Source of the DNA: Azonexus sp.
GTDB taxonomy: Bacteria > Pseudomonadota > Gammaproteobacteria > Burkholderiales > Rhodocyclaceae
Reading direction: 5' to 3'
Length of the DNA: 64,000 nucleotides
Assembly (NCBI GenBank): GCA_031274715.1
Contig: JAISPT010000067.1
Coordinates: 50,289 to 114,288, forward strand
The notes beneath the pieces were generated by a model that ran no database searches, was not told the DNA's origin, and saw only the letters and a program-made list of their open reading frames with translations. Position numbers and translations under genes: made by a program. Positions 8,471-16,551 of this stretch are shown one piece after another; positions within the stretch are counted from its first letter, which is position 1, and each line of letters starts with the position of its first letter.

Positions 8471-9682
8471 TCAAATCCATTGGCGTAACGCGTCGACAAC
8501 CGGAATCTTGACGACACGGGCCGCCGGCAGCACGGCGGCGCAAACCGTCGCGACCAAGCCGATCAGCATGGCGCTCAACACCTCGAGCGGCAGAATCCTG
8601 ATAGCCGCCATGTAACCGAGATTGGCGTTGGGCGGCGGCGGCATCGGGATACCGATTTCAGAAATCACAGCGGCCAAGCCGACCCCCAACAGTGCGCCGA
8701 CCACGCTGCCAACCAGGCCAATAACGGCGCTTTCGGTAAGAATGAGCCGGAACACGTCCTGCCTTCTGTCGCCTAATGCCATCATCGTGCCGAATTCACC
8801 GACACGCTCGAAAATGCTCATATTGACGCTGTTGGCGACGCTAAGCAGGACCATGAGCAGGATGATCAATTGCAGGAAGCCGAACTGCTGCTTGTAGAGA
8901 TCGATCGTCTTCTCGTAGAAATCGTTCAATTGCACCCAAGTCTGCAACTCATACCCCTCGCGCTCCAGTTGCGGCCGCAAGGCAGCCGCTACCCGGTCGG
9001 TATCCGGCGTCTTGCCGAGCGAAACGACCAGCGTGTTGATGCCGCTGGTGCCGAGCAGTTCCTGGGCCGCCGCGATGGGAATGCGCACGGCCCGCGCGTC
9101 GAAATCCTTGGAAAAGCTCTGGAAAACGCCGATCACCTCGAATTCCATGGTGTTGAGCGCGCCTTCCGGCGTGTTCAGCAGCAAGGAAATGCGGTCTCCC
9201 GGAGCGACCTGCAAGGCCGTGGCCACCCCATGACCGAGGGTGATGCCGAAGTCGTCGCCATCGGCCAATTGCCGCCCCTCAACGATGTGCATGAAACTAC
9301 CAAGTTTCCGCTCCTTGTCCGGCTCGACACCCTCGCCGATGATCGGCCAATCGGTCCGGCCATTGTTGAGCAGTCCCGAGAAATTCACCCGCAACAGCAC
9401 ATCGTCCACACCCGGCTGGGCGGCAATGCGCTTTTTCAGGCCGTCCGGATTCTCGATCAGATACTTCTCCGGCGAGCGCGAGCCGTAGGTGAAATACCCC
9501 GCCTTGACTACCTGCATGTGCCCAGACTGCGAGTGGATCAACGCTTCGCCAAGCTGGACGAAAATGTCCTGAATGAAGCCACCGCTGAGGATCAGGCCGA
9601 GCACGCCAAAGATGATCGCCGACAGCGTCATGCCGGTACGGACTTTCTGGCGCAGGATATTGCGGATGGCGAGTTTAAGCAT
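8471..9682 (-). CDS. ABC transporter permease, FtsX/LolC type (copy 2)
   Basis: The start is at the ATG at 9682 (MLKLAIRNILRQKVRTG), 5 bp after the stop of the upstream permease, giving 403 residues; the same frame remains open further upstream inside the neighbour. Layout is one N-terminal membrane segment (about 20-42), a periplasmic MacB-PCD-like domain, then three C-terminal membrane segments with the FtsX motif region (VNMSIFERVGEFGTMMALGDRR). Its 3' end is convergent with the barrel gene, 10 bp away. It pairs with the adjacent permease and the ATPase at 6309. Confidence 0.88.
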   Translation of the reverse strand: MLKLAIRNILRQKVRTGMTLSAIIFGVLGLILSGGFIQDIFVQLGEALIHSQSGHMQVVKAGYFTYGSRSPEKYLIENPDGLKKRIAAQPGVDDVLLRVNFSGLLNNGRTDWPIIGEGVEPDKERKLGSFMHIVEGRQLADGDDFGITLGHGVATALQVAPGDRISLLLNTPEGALNTMEFEVIGVFQSFSKDFDARAVRIPIAAAQELLGTSGINTLVVSLGKTPDTDRVAAALRPQLEREGYELQTWVQLNDFYEKTIDLYKQQFGFLQLIILLMVLLSVANSVNMSIFERVGEFGTMMALGDRRQDVFRLILTESAVIGLVGSVVGALLGVGLAAVISEIGIPMPPPPNANLGYMAAIRILPLEVLSAMLIGLVATVCAAVLPAARVVKIPVVDALRQWI

Positions 9683-9687
9683 GGCTG

Positions 9688-10911
9688 TCAACGATTGTGG
9701 CGTAAGGCATCGACAATGATCTTCTGCGATGCCTTCCAGGCCGGATAGATGCTCGCCAGCAGCGTGGTCACGATGGCCAGGGCAAAACCCTGAAGCGCCA
9801 TCTGCCAAGTCAGAAGAATTCCGGCGGTATACCCGAAAGCCATGCCGGGCGGCGCTGGCATGGGAATCCCGACGGCCGAAATCCCCAGTGCCCCCAACCA
9901 ACCGAGCAGTAAACCGAGAATGCCGCCGAAGAAACCGAGCAACACGCCCTCGGACAAAAAAAGACTCAGAATGGCGGAACGCTGCGTGCCCAAGGCCATC
10001 ATCGTACCGATCTCGCCGGTACGCTCAAGAACGCTCATCATCAGCGAATTGGCGATACTGAGCATGATGATCACCGCGATGATCAAGCGCACCACGCCCA
10101 CCTGCTTCGAGAACAATTCAGCCGTCTTGTTATAGAAATCGGCCATGCGGTACCACGGAACAAACTCGATCACCTGCCCCTGGAAACGCTCCTCCAAACG
10201 AGACAGCACCGGATCGGTATCCTCCGTCCTGTCCAGCAGTACCGCATAAGAATGCGCCCCGTCGACGCGCAGCAATTGCCGGGCAAGCTTGATCGGAACG
10301 CGCAGCGCCGAATCGTCGTAAGCCTTGGTAATCGTCGCGAACAAACCGCGCACGGTCCCCTCGACGGCATTGATGCGCCCACCGGCGGTATTGACCACCA
10401 GCACGATCAGATCGCCAGGCTTGACCCCCAGATTGGCTGCCAGCCCCTGGCCGAGTAGAATGCCCTTGGGATCATCGCTGCTCATCGCCTGACCGGCGAC
10501 CAGGGTGATCGAGCGGCTCAGGTCGCCTTCCAGATCGGGATCGACCCCTTCGCCGATGAACGAGATGGTCGCTTCCTCATGACTGACCAGACCGCTGAAG
10601 GACAAGCGCGGCGCAATGGTGCGCACAGGCAAATCCGATTTCACCAATTCCAATTGCTTGGGCGTCAGCGGAAAAAGAAAGGCGAACGGATCGGACTGCC
10701 CGCTTTCCAGATACCCCGGCTTGAACAGCCGGATATGGCCCAACTGGGAATGGATGGTCGACTCCCGGCCATAGCGCAGATTCCATTCGATGAACCCCCC
10801 CGCAAGCAGCAATGAGGTAATGCCGAAGCCGATCGCCAGAACGGCCATCACCGAACGTCGGCCATTCCGGACGATATTTCTGAAGGCCAGCGCCAACGAC
10901 AGTTTGATCAT
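9688..10911 (-). CDS. ABC transporter permease, FtsX/LolC type (copy 1)
   Basis: 407 residues with the same architecture as the downstream gene: N-terminal membrane segment (about 18-42), large periplasmic domain, three C-terminal membrane segments, and the cytoplasmic loop SVLERTGEIGTMMALGTQR that contacts the ATPase. Two non-identical permeases plus one LolD-like ATPase and a LolA-like periplasmic protein resemble the Lol lipoprotein pathway. Here the ATPase and permeases lie on opposite strands instead of in one operon. Confidence 0.9.
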   Translation of the reverse strand: MIKLSLALAFRNIVRNGRRSVMAVLAIGFGITSLLLAGGFIEWNLRYGRESTIHSQLGHIRLFKPGYLESGQSDPFAFLFPLTPKQLELVKSDLPVRTIAPRLSFSGLVSHEEATISFIGEGVDPDLEGDLSRSITLVAGQAMSSDDPKGILLGQGLAANLGVKPGDLIVLVVNTAGGRINAVEGTVRGLFATITKAYDDSALRVPIKLARQLLRVDGAHSYAVLLDRTEDTDPVLSRLEERFQGQVIEFVPWYRMADFYNKTAELFSKQVGVVRLIIAVIIMLSIANSLMMSVLERTGEIGTMMALGTQRSAILSLFLSEGVLLGFFGGILGLLLGWLGALGISAVGIPMPAPPGMAFGYTAGILLTWQMALQGFALAIVTTLLASIYPAWKASQKIIVDALRHNR

Positions 10912-11270
10912 GATGCGAGAGTAGTGCAGATCGCGCCATCGCGGAAGCCTGTTCCGCTGCGGAATGAGCGCCGTTCGCGTCGATTCGGCAACTCAGGTTC
11001 CAACACGAGCAAAAACACGACCGCAGCTACCTCTTCTCGCTAGCTGCAAAAAAATCGCTTCGCCTCTCGCGAACATTTCTGACAGGGTGAACAGCTAGAA
11101 AGAGCATAACCCTAGGTGTCGAAAAGCTTTACACCCCCTACCGGGAAACAACGACAAAGTGCGACAGCACAAACATAACAAATTGAATTTATTGAAAAAA
11201 CAAATGCTGGCACACATGGTGCTTTATACACGGCGCAAGTATCAATAACCCACTTTCCAGGAGTTCAATC
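10912..11270 (+). other. Intergenic regulatory region upstream of the PEP-CTERM gene
   Basis: 359 bp without a gene. It holds a sigma-54 type promoter at 11208-11223 (separate entry). Upstream are two inverted repeats that could bind an activator: CTAGCTG at 11040-11046 with CAGCTAG at 11092-11098, and GGTGT at 11115-11119 with ACACC at 11131-11135. Their distance from the promoter (about 75-170 bp) fits an upstream activating sequence for a bacterial enhancer-binding protein. The region is visibly more AT-rich than the flanking genes. Confidence 0.5.
11208..11223 (+). promoter_or_regulatory. Sigma-54 (RpoN) promoter of the PEP-CTERM gene
   Basis: The sequence TGGCACACATGGTGCT matches the -24/-12 consensus TGGCACRNNNNTTGCW at all defined positions except one (G for the first T of the -12 box). 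GG and GC dinucleotides are correctly spaced. It lies 48 bp upstream of the GTG start of the PEP-CTERM gene at 11271. The sigma-54 activator PrsR is encoded at the right end of this window. Confidence 0.8.
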
Positions 11271-12167
11271 GTGAAAACTTCGATCAAGAATATCCTTGCG
11301 GTCGCCGGACTTCTGGTCGCAACCGCAGCGAGCGCTAGCCCCATGTACATCCAGCTGCCGAACAACAGCTATGATGAAGGGCGTATGAATCCCGCCTTGG
11401 CTGATGCTGACACCAGGACTGGCACCTTTTTGGAGCTCGGTTACAGCGGCATGCTGGCAACCTCCATTTATGCAGTTGATCGGACGACCGGTCAGCTCAC
11501 CGGTAGCTTCTACGACACCAACGTTCCTTCCGAGCTGCTTGCGGCCGGCATTCCCTTGGGTGGTATCAACGGAACATCGATGGCTGGCAGCGGCATGGTG
11601 AATCTGGCTCACCCGAACTGCGATCTTGGCCAGTGCGATATCGACGCGCTGAATCCCTTGGCTCCTCCGTTGAAAAGCGACAACGAAGGTTTCCTCCAGA
11701 CTTGGGATTTGCAGGTGCTTTATCACTTTGACGGCTATCTCGACGCCAACGGACTCAATTTTACCGGCGGCTGGTACGAACTCTGGTTCAACGATTTCAA
11801 TGATGCCAGCAATAACCGTGTCGTACTGAGGGGTGAAGTGACCGGCTCCCAGGCCGATCTTGCCAATCTGAACATCTTCTTCGATGTCACGTATGCGGAA
11901 GCCGGTTTCCTGTGGGTCCAGGATGAGAACGGTAATTTCGTTGATGCCAGCACGCAGAAAACCACGCTGGTCCTCGACACCAACGTGAATCCTCCTATCC
12001 CTACCCCAGATCAACTGCTGCTAGTCGGTGACAACGCCATCCGCCAAACCACGCTTGACGGCTCCATCACCGCACGGATTCAGGTTCCCGAGCCTTCGAC
12101 GATCGCTCTGCTGGGTCTTGGTCTGTTCGGTCTGGCCGGTATCGCTCGCCGTCGCTACAGCGCATAA
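11271..12167 (+). CDS. PEP-CTERM sorting domain-containing secreted protein
   Basis: 298-residue exported protein that should be a substrate of the exosortase at 23526. It has a signal peptide (residues 1-22, ending ATAASASP) and a C-terminal sorting signal: VPEPSTIALLGLGLFGLAG followed by the basic tail IARRRYSA. The middle domain has no motif I recognise; it contains one Cys pair (NCDLGQC, near residue 123). The GTG start follows AGGAG by eight bases. It is transcribed alone from a sigma-54 promoter and ends at a strong terminator. After cleavage it is expected to be attached to or released at the cell surface. Confidence 0.93.
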   Translation: MKTSIKNILAVAGLLVATAASASPMYIQLPNNSYDEGRMNPALADADTRTGTFLELGYSGMLATSIYAVDRTTGQLTGSFYDTNVPSELLAAGIPLGGINGTSMAGSGMVNLAHPNCDLGQCDIDALNPLAPPLKSDNEGFLQTWDLQVLYHFDGYLDANGLNFTGGWYELWFNDFNDASNNRVVLRGEVTGSQADLANLNIFFDVTYAEAGFLWVQDENGNFVDASTQKTTLVLDTNVNPPIPTPDQLLLVGDNAIRQTTLDGSITARIQVPEPSTIALLGLGLFGLAGIARRRYSA

Positions 12168-12238
12168 GCAGAAGTTTCGACTGATGAGGGGTAAAATCTT
12201 GCTGACGACTTCCTGACTGGAGGCAAGGCAATGGTGTA

Positions 12239-12271
12239 ACACGGGGTCGCTAACGCGGCCCCGTGTTTTTT
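12239..12271 (+). terminator. Rho-independent terminator after the PEP-CTERM gene
   Basis: A 12-bp stem (ACACGGGGTCGC paired with GCGGCCCCGTGT, one G-T wobble) closes a TAAC loop and is followed by a run of six T. It lies 70 bp after the PEP-CTERM stop codon and separates this gene from the downstream ThiF-like gene. Confidence 0.92.
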
Positions 12272-12328
12272 GTTCCAAGCTGAAACCACCTTTCCTTTTC
12301 CGCTCGACAGTTGAACAACCCAAACTCC

Positions 12329-13180
12329 ATGTTCAAACACGAAACGGCTTTTTCACGGAATATTGGCTGGGTAACGCCGGACGAACAGACGCGACTGCGC
12401 CAGGCACGAATTGCCATCGCCGGCCTCGGCGGTGTCGGCGGGGCGCATTTGGTGACGCTTTCCCGCCTCGGCATTGCGCACTTCAATATCTCCGACTTTG
12501 ACCGGTTCGAATTGCAGAATTTCAACCGCCAGGCCGGTGCGATGATGTCCTCGATCGGGCGCCCCAAGGTTGACGTCCTCAACCGCATGGCGTTGGACAT
12601 CAACCCTGAATCGGACATCCGGACCTTTCCGGATGGCATCAACCCCGACAATGTCGCCGCCTTTCTCGATGGCGTGGACATCTACGTCGACAGTATTGAT
12701 TTCTTTGCGCTCGACGCTAGGCGCCTGCTGTTCGCGGAATGCTACAAACGCGGAATCCCTGCCGTCACCGCTGCGCCGCTGGGCATGGGCGTCGGCTTTC
12801 TCTACTTTGCCCCCAATGGAATGAGCTTCGAGGATTATTTCAGGTTCGAAGGTCATCCCAGGCAGGAGCAACTGGCGCGCTTCATCGCCGGACTTGCCCC
12901 GAAGGTGTTGCAACGGACCTATCTCGCCGTTCCCGAAAGCGTTAATTTCGGTGAGCAACGTGGCCCCTCCACCGCGATGGCCTGCGATCTTTGTGCCGGC
13001 GTGACCGGTACCGAAGTACTGAAAATCCTCCTTGGCCGAGGAAAGGTACGCGCCGCACCATGGGGCATGCAGTTTGATGCCTATCGGCAAAAACTATCGT
13101 TTACCTGGCGTCCATTGGGCAATGCCAATCCGATTCAGCAATTGATGCTCATGCTCATTCGCGCCCAGCTCAAGCGCTAG
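12329..13180 (+). CDS. ThiF/MoeB/HesA-family adenylyltransferase (E1-like)
   Basis: Cytoplasmic enzyme of the E1-like superfamily, which adenylates a protein C-terminus or small carboxylate. The nucleotide-binding motif GLGGVGGAHLVTLSRLGI lies around residues 32-49, followed by DFDRFELQNFNRQ (about 58-70), the usual Asp-x-Asp/Asn-x-N region, and a late CxxC (CDLC, about 216-219). The ATG at 12329 is used; an in-frame TTG lies at 12311 and neither has a good ribosome binding site. No ubiquitin-like or ThiS/MoaD-like partner gene is visible in the window, so the substrate is unknown. Confidence 0.82.
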   Translation: MFKHETAFSRNIGWVTPDEQTRLRQARIAIAGLGGVGGAHLVTLSRLGIAHFNISDFDRFELQNFNRQAGAMMSSIGRPKVDVLNRMALDINPESDIRTFPDGINPDNVAAFLDGVDIYVDSIDFFALDARRLLFAECYKRGIPAVTAAPLGMGVGFLYFAPNGMSFEDYFRFEGHPRQEQLARFIAGLAPKVLQRTYLAVPESVNFGEQRGPSTAMACDLCAGVTGTEVLKILLGRGKVRAAPWGMQFDAYRQKLSFTWRPLGNANPIQQLMLMLIRAQLKR

Positions 13181-13343
13181 AGGTCGGCCTCTTCCGCCGA
13201 TACAGACCGGGCTGAAAGCTTTGGTCCGGTATTTGTGAAAAAATCCATCTTTTCGACACGTCTGTCGTCCGTTCCTTCATGCTCTTCCGTTATTATGGGA
13301 GGCTGTTCCGGTGACAGTTGTTCAGACCAAGAAAGGCTCAAAG

Positions 13344-13970
13344 ATGGGTACGTTACGCACCGCTCCCGTAAATCTCTTTATTCTGCTAACGACCGCATTG
13401 GCCGCGGCGCTACTCTCTGGCTGCGCCTCGAGCCTGCCCCCGGCGCCACAGTTGGTCGCCTCGGCGGAATACAACTACAAGATCGGCCCGGGCGATAACC
13501 TCAATATCGTCGTCTGGCGCAATCCAGAGCTGTCGATGTCGGTTCCCGTCCGCCCAGATGGTAAAATCTCGGCCCCCCTAATCGATGACCTCGATGCCAT
13601 GGGCAAGGATTCGACCAGCCTCGCCCGCGACATCGAGAAGGAATTGGCGAAGTTCATCCGCGACCCGGTGGTCACTGTCATCGTGACCAGCTTCGTCGGC
13701 CCTTACAGCGAGCAGATTCGCGTGATCGGCGAAGCGGCCAAACCGCAGATTCTCGCCTACAAGCAGAAAATGACCCTGCTTGACGTGATGATCGCCGTCG
13801 GCGGCATTACCGATTTCGCTGACGGCAACCGTGCCACCATCCTGCGCACTGGTGACACTAACGCTCAGTACAGCGTGCGTCTGAAGGATCTGGTCAAGGG
13901 TGGTGATGTCTCGGCCAATGTCGAGATGAAGCCGGGCGATGTGCTGATCATTCCGCAGAGCTGGTTCTGA
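13344..13970 (+). CDS. XrtA/PEP-CTERM-associated exopolysaccharide export protein (Wza-like lipoprotein)
   Basis: Outer-membrane polysaccharide export lipoprotein. A lipobox, LLSGC, ends the signal sequence near residue 24. It is followed by a Poly_export domain (YKIGPGDNLNIVVWRNPELS) and one SLBB-like domain (IRVIGEAAKPQILAYKQKMTLLDVMIAVGGITDFA). The ATG at 13344 is preceded by GAAAGG at eight bases; an in-frame GTG at 13311 would add 11 residues before the signal peptide. It is the first gene of the long plus-strand EPS array. Confidence 0.92.
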   Translation: MGTLRTAPVNLFILLTTALAAALLSGCASSLPPAPQLVASAEYNYKIGPGDNLNIVVWRNPELSMSVPVRPDGKISAPLIDDLDAMGKDSTSLARDIEKELAKFIRDPVVTVIVTSFVGPYSEQIRVIGEAAKPQILAYKQKMTLLDVMIAVGGITDFADGNRATILRTGDTNAQYSVRLKDLVKGGDVSANVEMKPGDVLIIPQSWF

Positions 13971-13990
13971 TCGGCCTCGTTTCAATACAT

Positions 13991-14016
13991 GTCGCCCAGA
14001 CCTCCGGCTGGGTGAC
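13991..14016 (+). other. Hairpin between export gene and chain-length gene
   Basis: GTCGCCCAG and CTGGGTGAC form a 9-bp stem (one G-T pair) around an 8-base loop in the 64-bp gap between the two genes. There is no T-run, so it looks more like an mRNA processing or stability element than a terminator. Confidence 0.4.
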
Positions 14017-14034
14017 AACAAGCTTGGATTCTTA

Positions 14035-15594
14035 ATGGAAGAGATTCTTCGCCAGGCCCGAGCCATCCTGCGCGCAACCTGGAAACATCGCCACCTCGGC
14101 ATGTTGGTTGCATGGATCGTGGGTGCTATCGCTGCCGGCGTGATCCTGCGCATACCGGATCGTTATGAAGCATCGGCGCGCATTTTTGTCGATACGCAGT
14201 CGATTCTCAAGCCGCTGATGTCCGGCTTGGCCATCCAGCCCAATGTCGAGCAGCAGGTCATGATGCTCAGCCGGACATTGATCAGCCGGCCGAATGTCGA
14301 GAAGCTGATCCGCATGGCCGATCTCGACCTCGGCATCAAGGGCAAGGCGGCAGAGGAGGCCTTGATCGACCATCTGACCAAAACGCTAAAAATCCAGAGC
14401 GTCGGTCGCGATAATCTCTACATCCTGTCCTATCGGGATACCGACCCCGCCAAGGCGCAGCGCGTGGTCCAAGGGCTGGTATCGATCTTCATTGAATCCA
14501 GCCTCGGCAACAAGCGCCAGGATTCCGACTCGGCACGCAAATTCATTGAAGACCAGATTCGTAATTACGAGAACAAATTGCAGGAGGCGGAAAATCGCCT
14601 CAAGGAATTCAAGCTGCGCAACATCGACCTACAAATCGGCGAAGGCAAGACCAGCGTCGACCGTCTTTCCGAACTGACCACGTTGCTCAACACCTCGCGT
14701 TTGGCCTTGCGCGAAGCGCAAAACGCCCGCGACTCCTTGCGCCGCCAGATCGTCGGCGAGGAACCGGTGCTACTGCCGGAATCTCCAGGAGGCGACTCGG
14801 GCATCTCCTTGCCCGAAATCGATGGGCGCATCGATACCCAAAAGCGCAATCTCGATACCCTGCTGCAGCGCTATACCGAGCAGCATCCGGACGTTGTCGG
14901 CGCCCGCCGACTGATCAAGGATCTCGAAGAACAGAAGCACCAGGAATTGCTGGCGCGCAAGAAGTTCGCGGCAACCAACCCAGGTTCCTCGATCAGCAAC
15001 AACCCGGTATACCAGCAATTGAAAGTTTCCCTGGCCGAGGCCGAAGCCAACGTGGCTTCGCTCCAGGCGCGCGTCTCGGAATACGAAGACCGCTACAAGC
15101 GGATGACCGATATGATGCGGACGCAACCGCAGCTGGAAGCGGAATTCGCCCAGCTGAACCGCGATTACGACATCCACAGGAAAAACTACGAGCAACTGGT
15201 CGCCCGCCGCGAGTCGGCCGAACTCTCCGGCGACCTCGATGCCGCCGGTTCAGTTGCCGATTTCCGCTTGATCGACCCCCCACGGGCCTCGCAAAAGCCG
15301 GTCGCGCCCAACCGCATGTTGCTGTTCCCGCTCGGCTTGCTGCTTGGCTTGGCCTCCGGCCTGTTTACCGCGTTTGTCGCCAGCCAAATCCGCCCCGTGT
15401 TCTTCGATGGGAATTCCCTGCGCGAAGCCACTGGCCTGCCCATACTCGGTACCGTCTCGCTGGTCCGAAGCGAAGTCCGCCGGCTCAAGGAAAGATCTAC
15501 CCTGCGCCGCTTCCTGCTGGCCACCACTGGGCTGTTCGCCGCCTACGGAGCCGGCATGGCCGTACTCTTCATCCTTTCCCAACGTGTTGTCTGA
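14035..15594 (+). CDS. XrtA system polysaccharide chain-length determinant (Wzz/GNVR family)
   Basis: Inner-membrane polysaccharide co-polymerase that sets chain length together with the tyrosine autokinase. A first membrane segment covers about residues 24-42. A long periplasmic coiled-coil region follows (about 150-400, with a GNVR-like segment near QPQLEAEFAQLNRDYDIHRKNYEQL; I split this motif only by position, about residues 363-388). A second membrane segment is at about 423-443 and a third hydrophobic stretch near the C-terminus. At 519 residues it fits the exosortase-linked group. The autokinase starts 10 bp downstream. Confidence 0.93.
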   Translation: MEEILRQARAILRATWKHRHLGMLVAWIVGAIAAGVILRIPDRYEASARIFVDTQSILKPLMSGLAIQPNVEQQVMMLSRTLISRPNVEKLIRMADLDLGIKGKAAEEALIDHLTKTLKIQSVGRDNLYILSYRDTDPAKAQRVVQGLVSIFIESSLGNKRQDSDSARKFIEDQIRNYENKLQEAENRLKEFKLRNIDLQIGEGKTSVDRLSELTTLLNTSRLALREAQNARDSLRRQIVGEEPVLLPESPGGDSGISLPEIDGRIDTQKRNLDTLLQRYTEQHPDVVGARRLIKDLEEQKHQELLARKKFAATNPGSSISNNPVYQQLKVSLAEAEANVASLQARVSEYEDRYKRMTDMMRTQPQLEAEFAQLNRDYDIHRKNYEQLVARRESAELSGDLDAAGSVADFRLIDPPRASQKPVAPNRMLLFPLGLLLGLASGLFTAFVASQIRPVFFDGNSLREATGLPILGTVSLVRSEVRRLKERSTLRRFLLATTGLFAAYGAGMAVLFILSQRVV

Positions 15595-15603
15595 AGGTAA
15601 TTG

Positions 15604-16551
15604 ATGAGTCTGATTGAACAAGCAGCCAAGCGCTTGGAACAACTTCTCCAGGCCGGTGTCGAGTTACCACCCGAGGAAGCAGCACAACCCGCCACGCGTC
15701 AGGGCAGCGGAAGGGGTGCCAGGAACGATACCGACCCCTATGCTGCCGACATTTCGATCCCGAAGCCGGCGAACGAGGAGAGACCGGTGGCAGCGGCAAC
15801 CGCCAAGCGTGTCGAGCTCAATCTCGGCGCCATTTCTGCCTCCGGCCTGCTGGTGCCGCAAGCCTCCCACAGTCAACGCCAACTGGCGGACGAATTCCGC
15901 GTCATCAAGCGGCCACTGATCGCCAATGCCATGGGCAAAGGCAGCAAGCCGGTCGCCAACGGCAACCTGATCATGGTGACCAGCGCGCTACCGGGCGAAG
16001 GTAAGAGCTTCACCGCCATCAATCTGGCCATCAGTATCGCCATGGAGCTCGATAACACAGTGATGCTGGTCGATGCTGACGTAGCCCGCCCATCGGTACT
16101 CAACATGCTCGGGCTACCCCCGGCTCCCGGCCTGCTCGACGTGGTCGACAAGAACTCGGTCGATATTTCCAGTGTCTTGCTGCGCACCAATATCGAGAAA
16201 CTTTCGATTCTGCCCAGCGGTACCCAGCACCCACGTGCCACTGAATTGCTGGCCAGTGACGCCATGGTCCGTCTGCTCGATGACATGGGCAGTCGCTATA
16301 GCGACCGGATCATTATTTTCGACTCCCCCCCCTTGTTGCTGACTACGGAATCACGCGCCATCGCCGCACACATGGGGCAAATAGTTATCGTCGTCCATGC
16401 TGAAAACACCCCTCAGGCAGTCGTCAAGCAGGCTGTCGACACCATTCAGGCCTGCCCGGTCAAGATGATGGTCCTCAACCAGGTACGGCAAGCGTCTTCC
16501 GATGGTTACGGATACGGATACGGATACGGATATGGGCATGAGAAAAAATAG
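15604..16551 (+). CDS. XrtA-associated tyrosine autokinase (BY-kinase)
   Basis: Cytoplasmic BY-kinase partner of the chain-length protein. Walker A SALPGEGKSF lies at residues 127-136, Walker A' LVDADVARPSV about 153-163, and Walker B-like IIFDSPPLLL about 238-247. The C-terminal autophosphorylation tail is unusually regular: DGYGYGYGYGYGHEKK, encoded by near-identical 6-bp units at 16504-16533. The ATG at 15604 is used; an in-frame TTG directly precedes it. The 3' end overlaps the start region of the next gene. Confidence 0.93.
   Translation: MSLIEQAAKRLEQLLQAGVELPPEEAAQPATRQGSGRGARNDTDPYAADISIPKPANEERPVAAATAKRVELNLGAISASGLLVPQASHSQRQLADEFRVIKRPLIANAMGKGSKPVANGNLIMVTSALPGEGKSFTAINLAISIAMELDNTVMLVDADVARPSVLNMLGLPPAPGLLDVVDKNSVDISSVLLRTNIEKLSILPSGTQHPRATELLASDAMVRLLDDMGSRYSDRIIIFDSPPLLLTTESRAIAAHMGQIVIVVHAENTPQAVVKQAVDTIQACPVKMMVLNQVRQASSDGYGYGYGYGYGHEKK
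16504..16533 (+). repeat. 6-bp tandem repeat encoding the Gly-Tyr tail of the autokinase
   Basis: Five consecutive 6-bp units (GGTTAC, three GGATAC, GGATAT) encode five Gly-Tyr pairs. Gain or loss of a unit would change the number of phosphorylatable tyrosines without shifting the frame. The start codon of the next gene (16532 or 16538) abuts or follows the array. Confidence 0.85.

Noticed and set aside
16504..16533. Repeat array as a CRISPR or regulatory iteron
   Set aside because: Six-base units without spacers, in frame with the autokinase tail; a coding microsatellite explains it.
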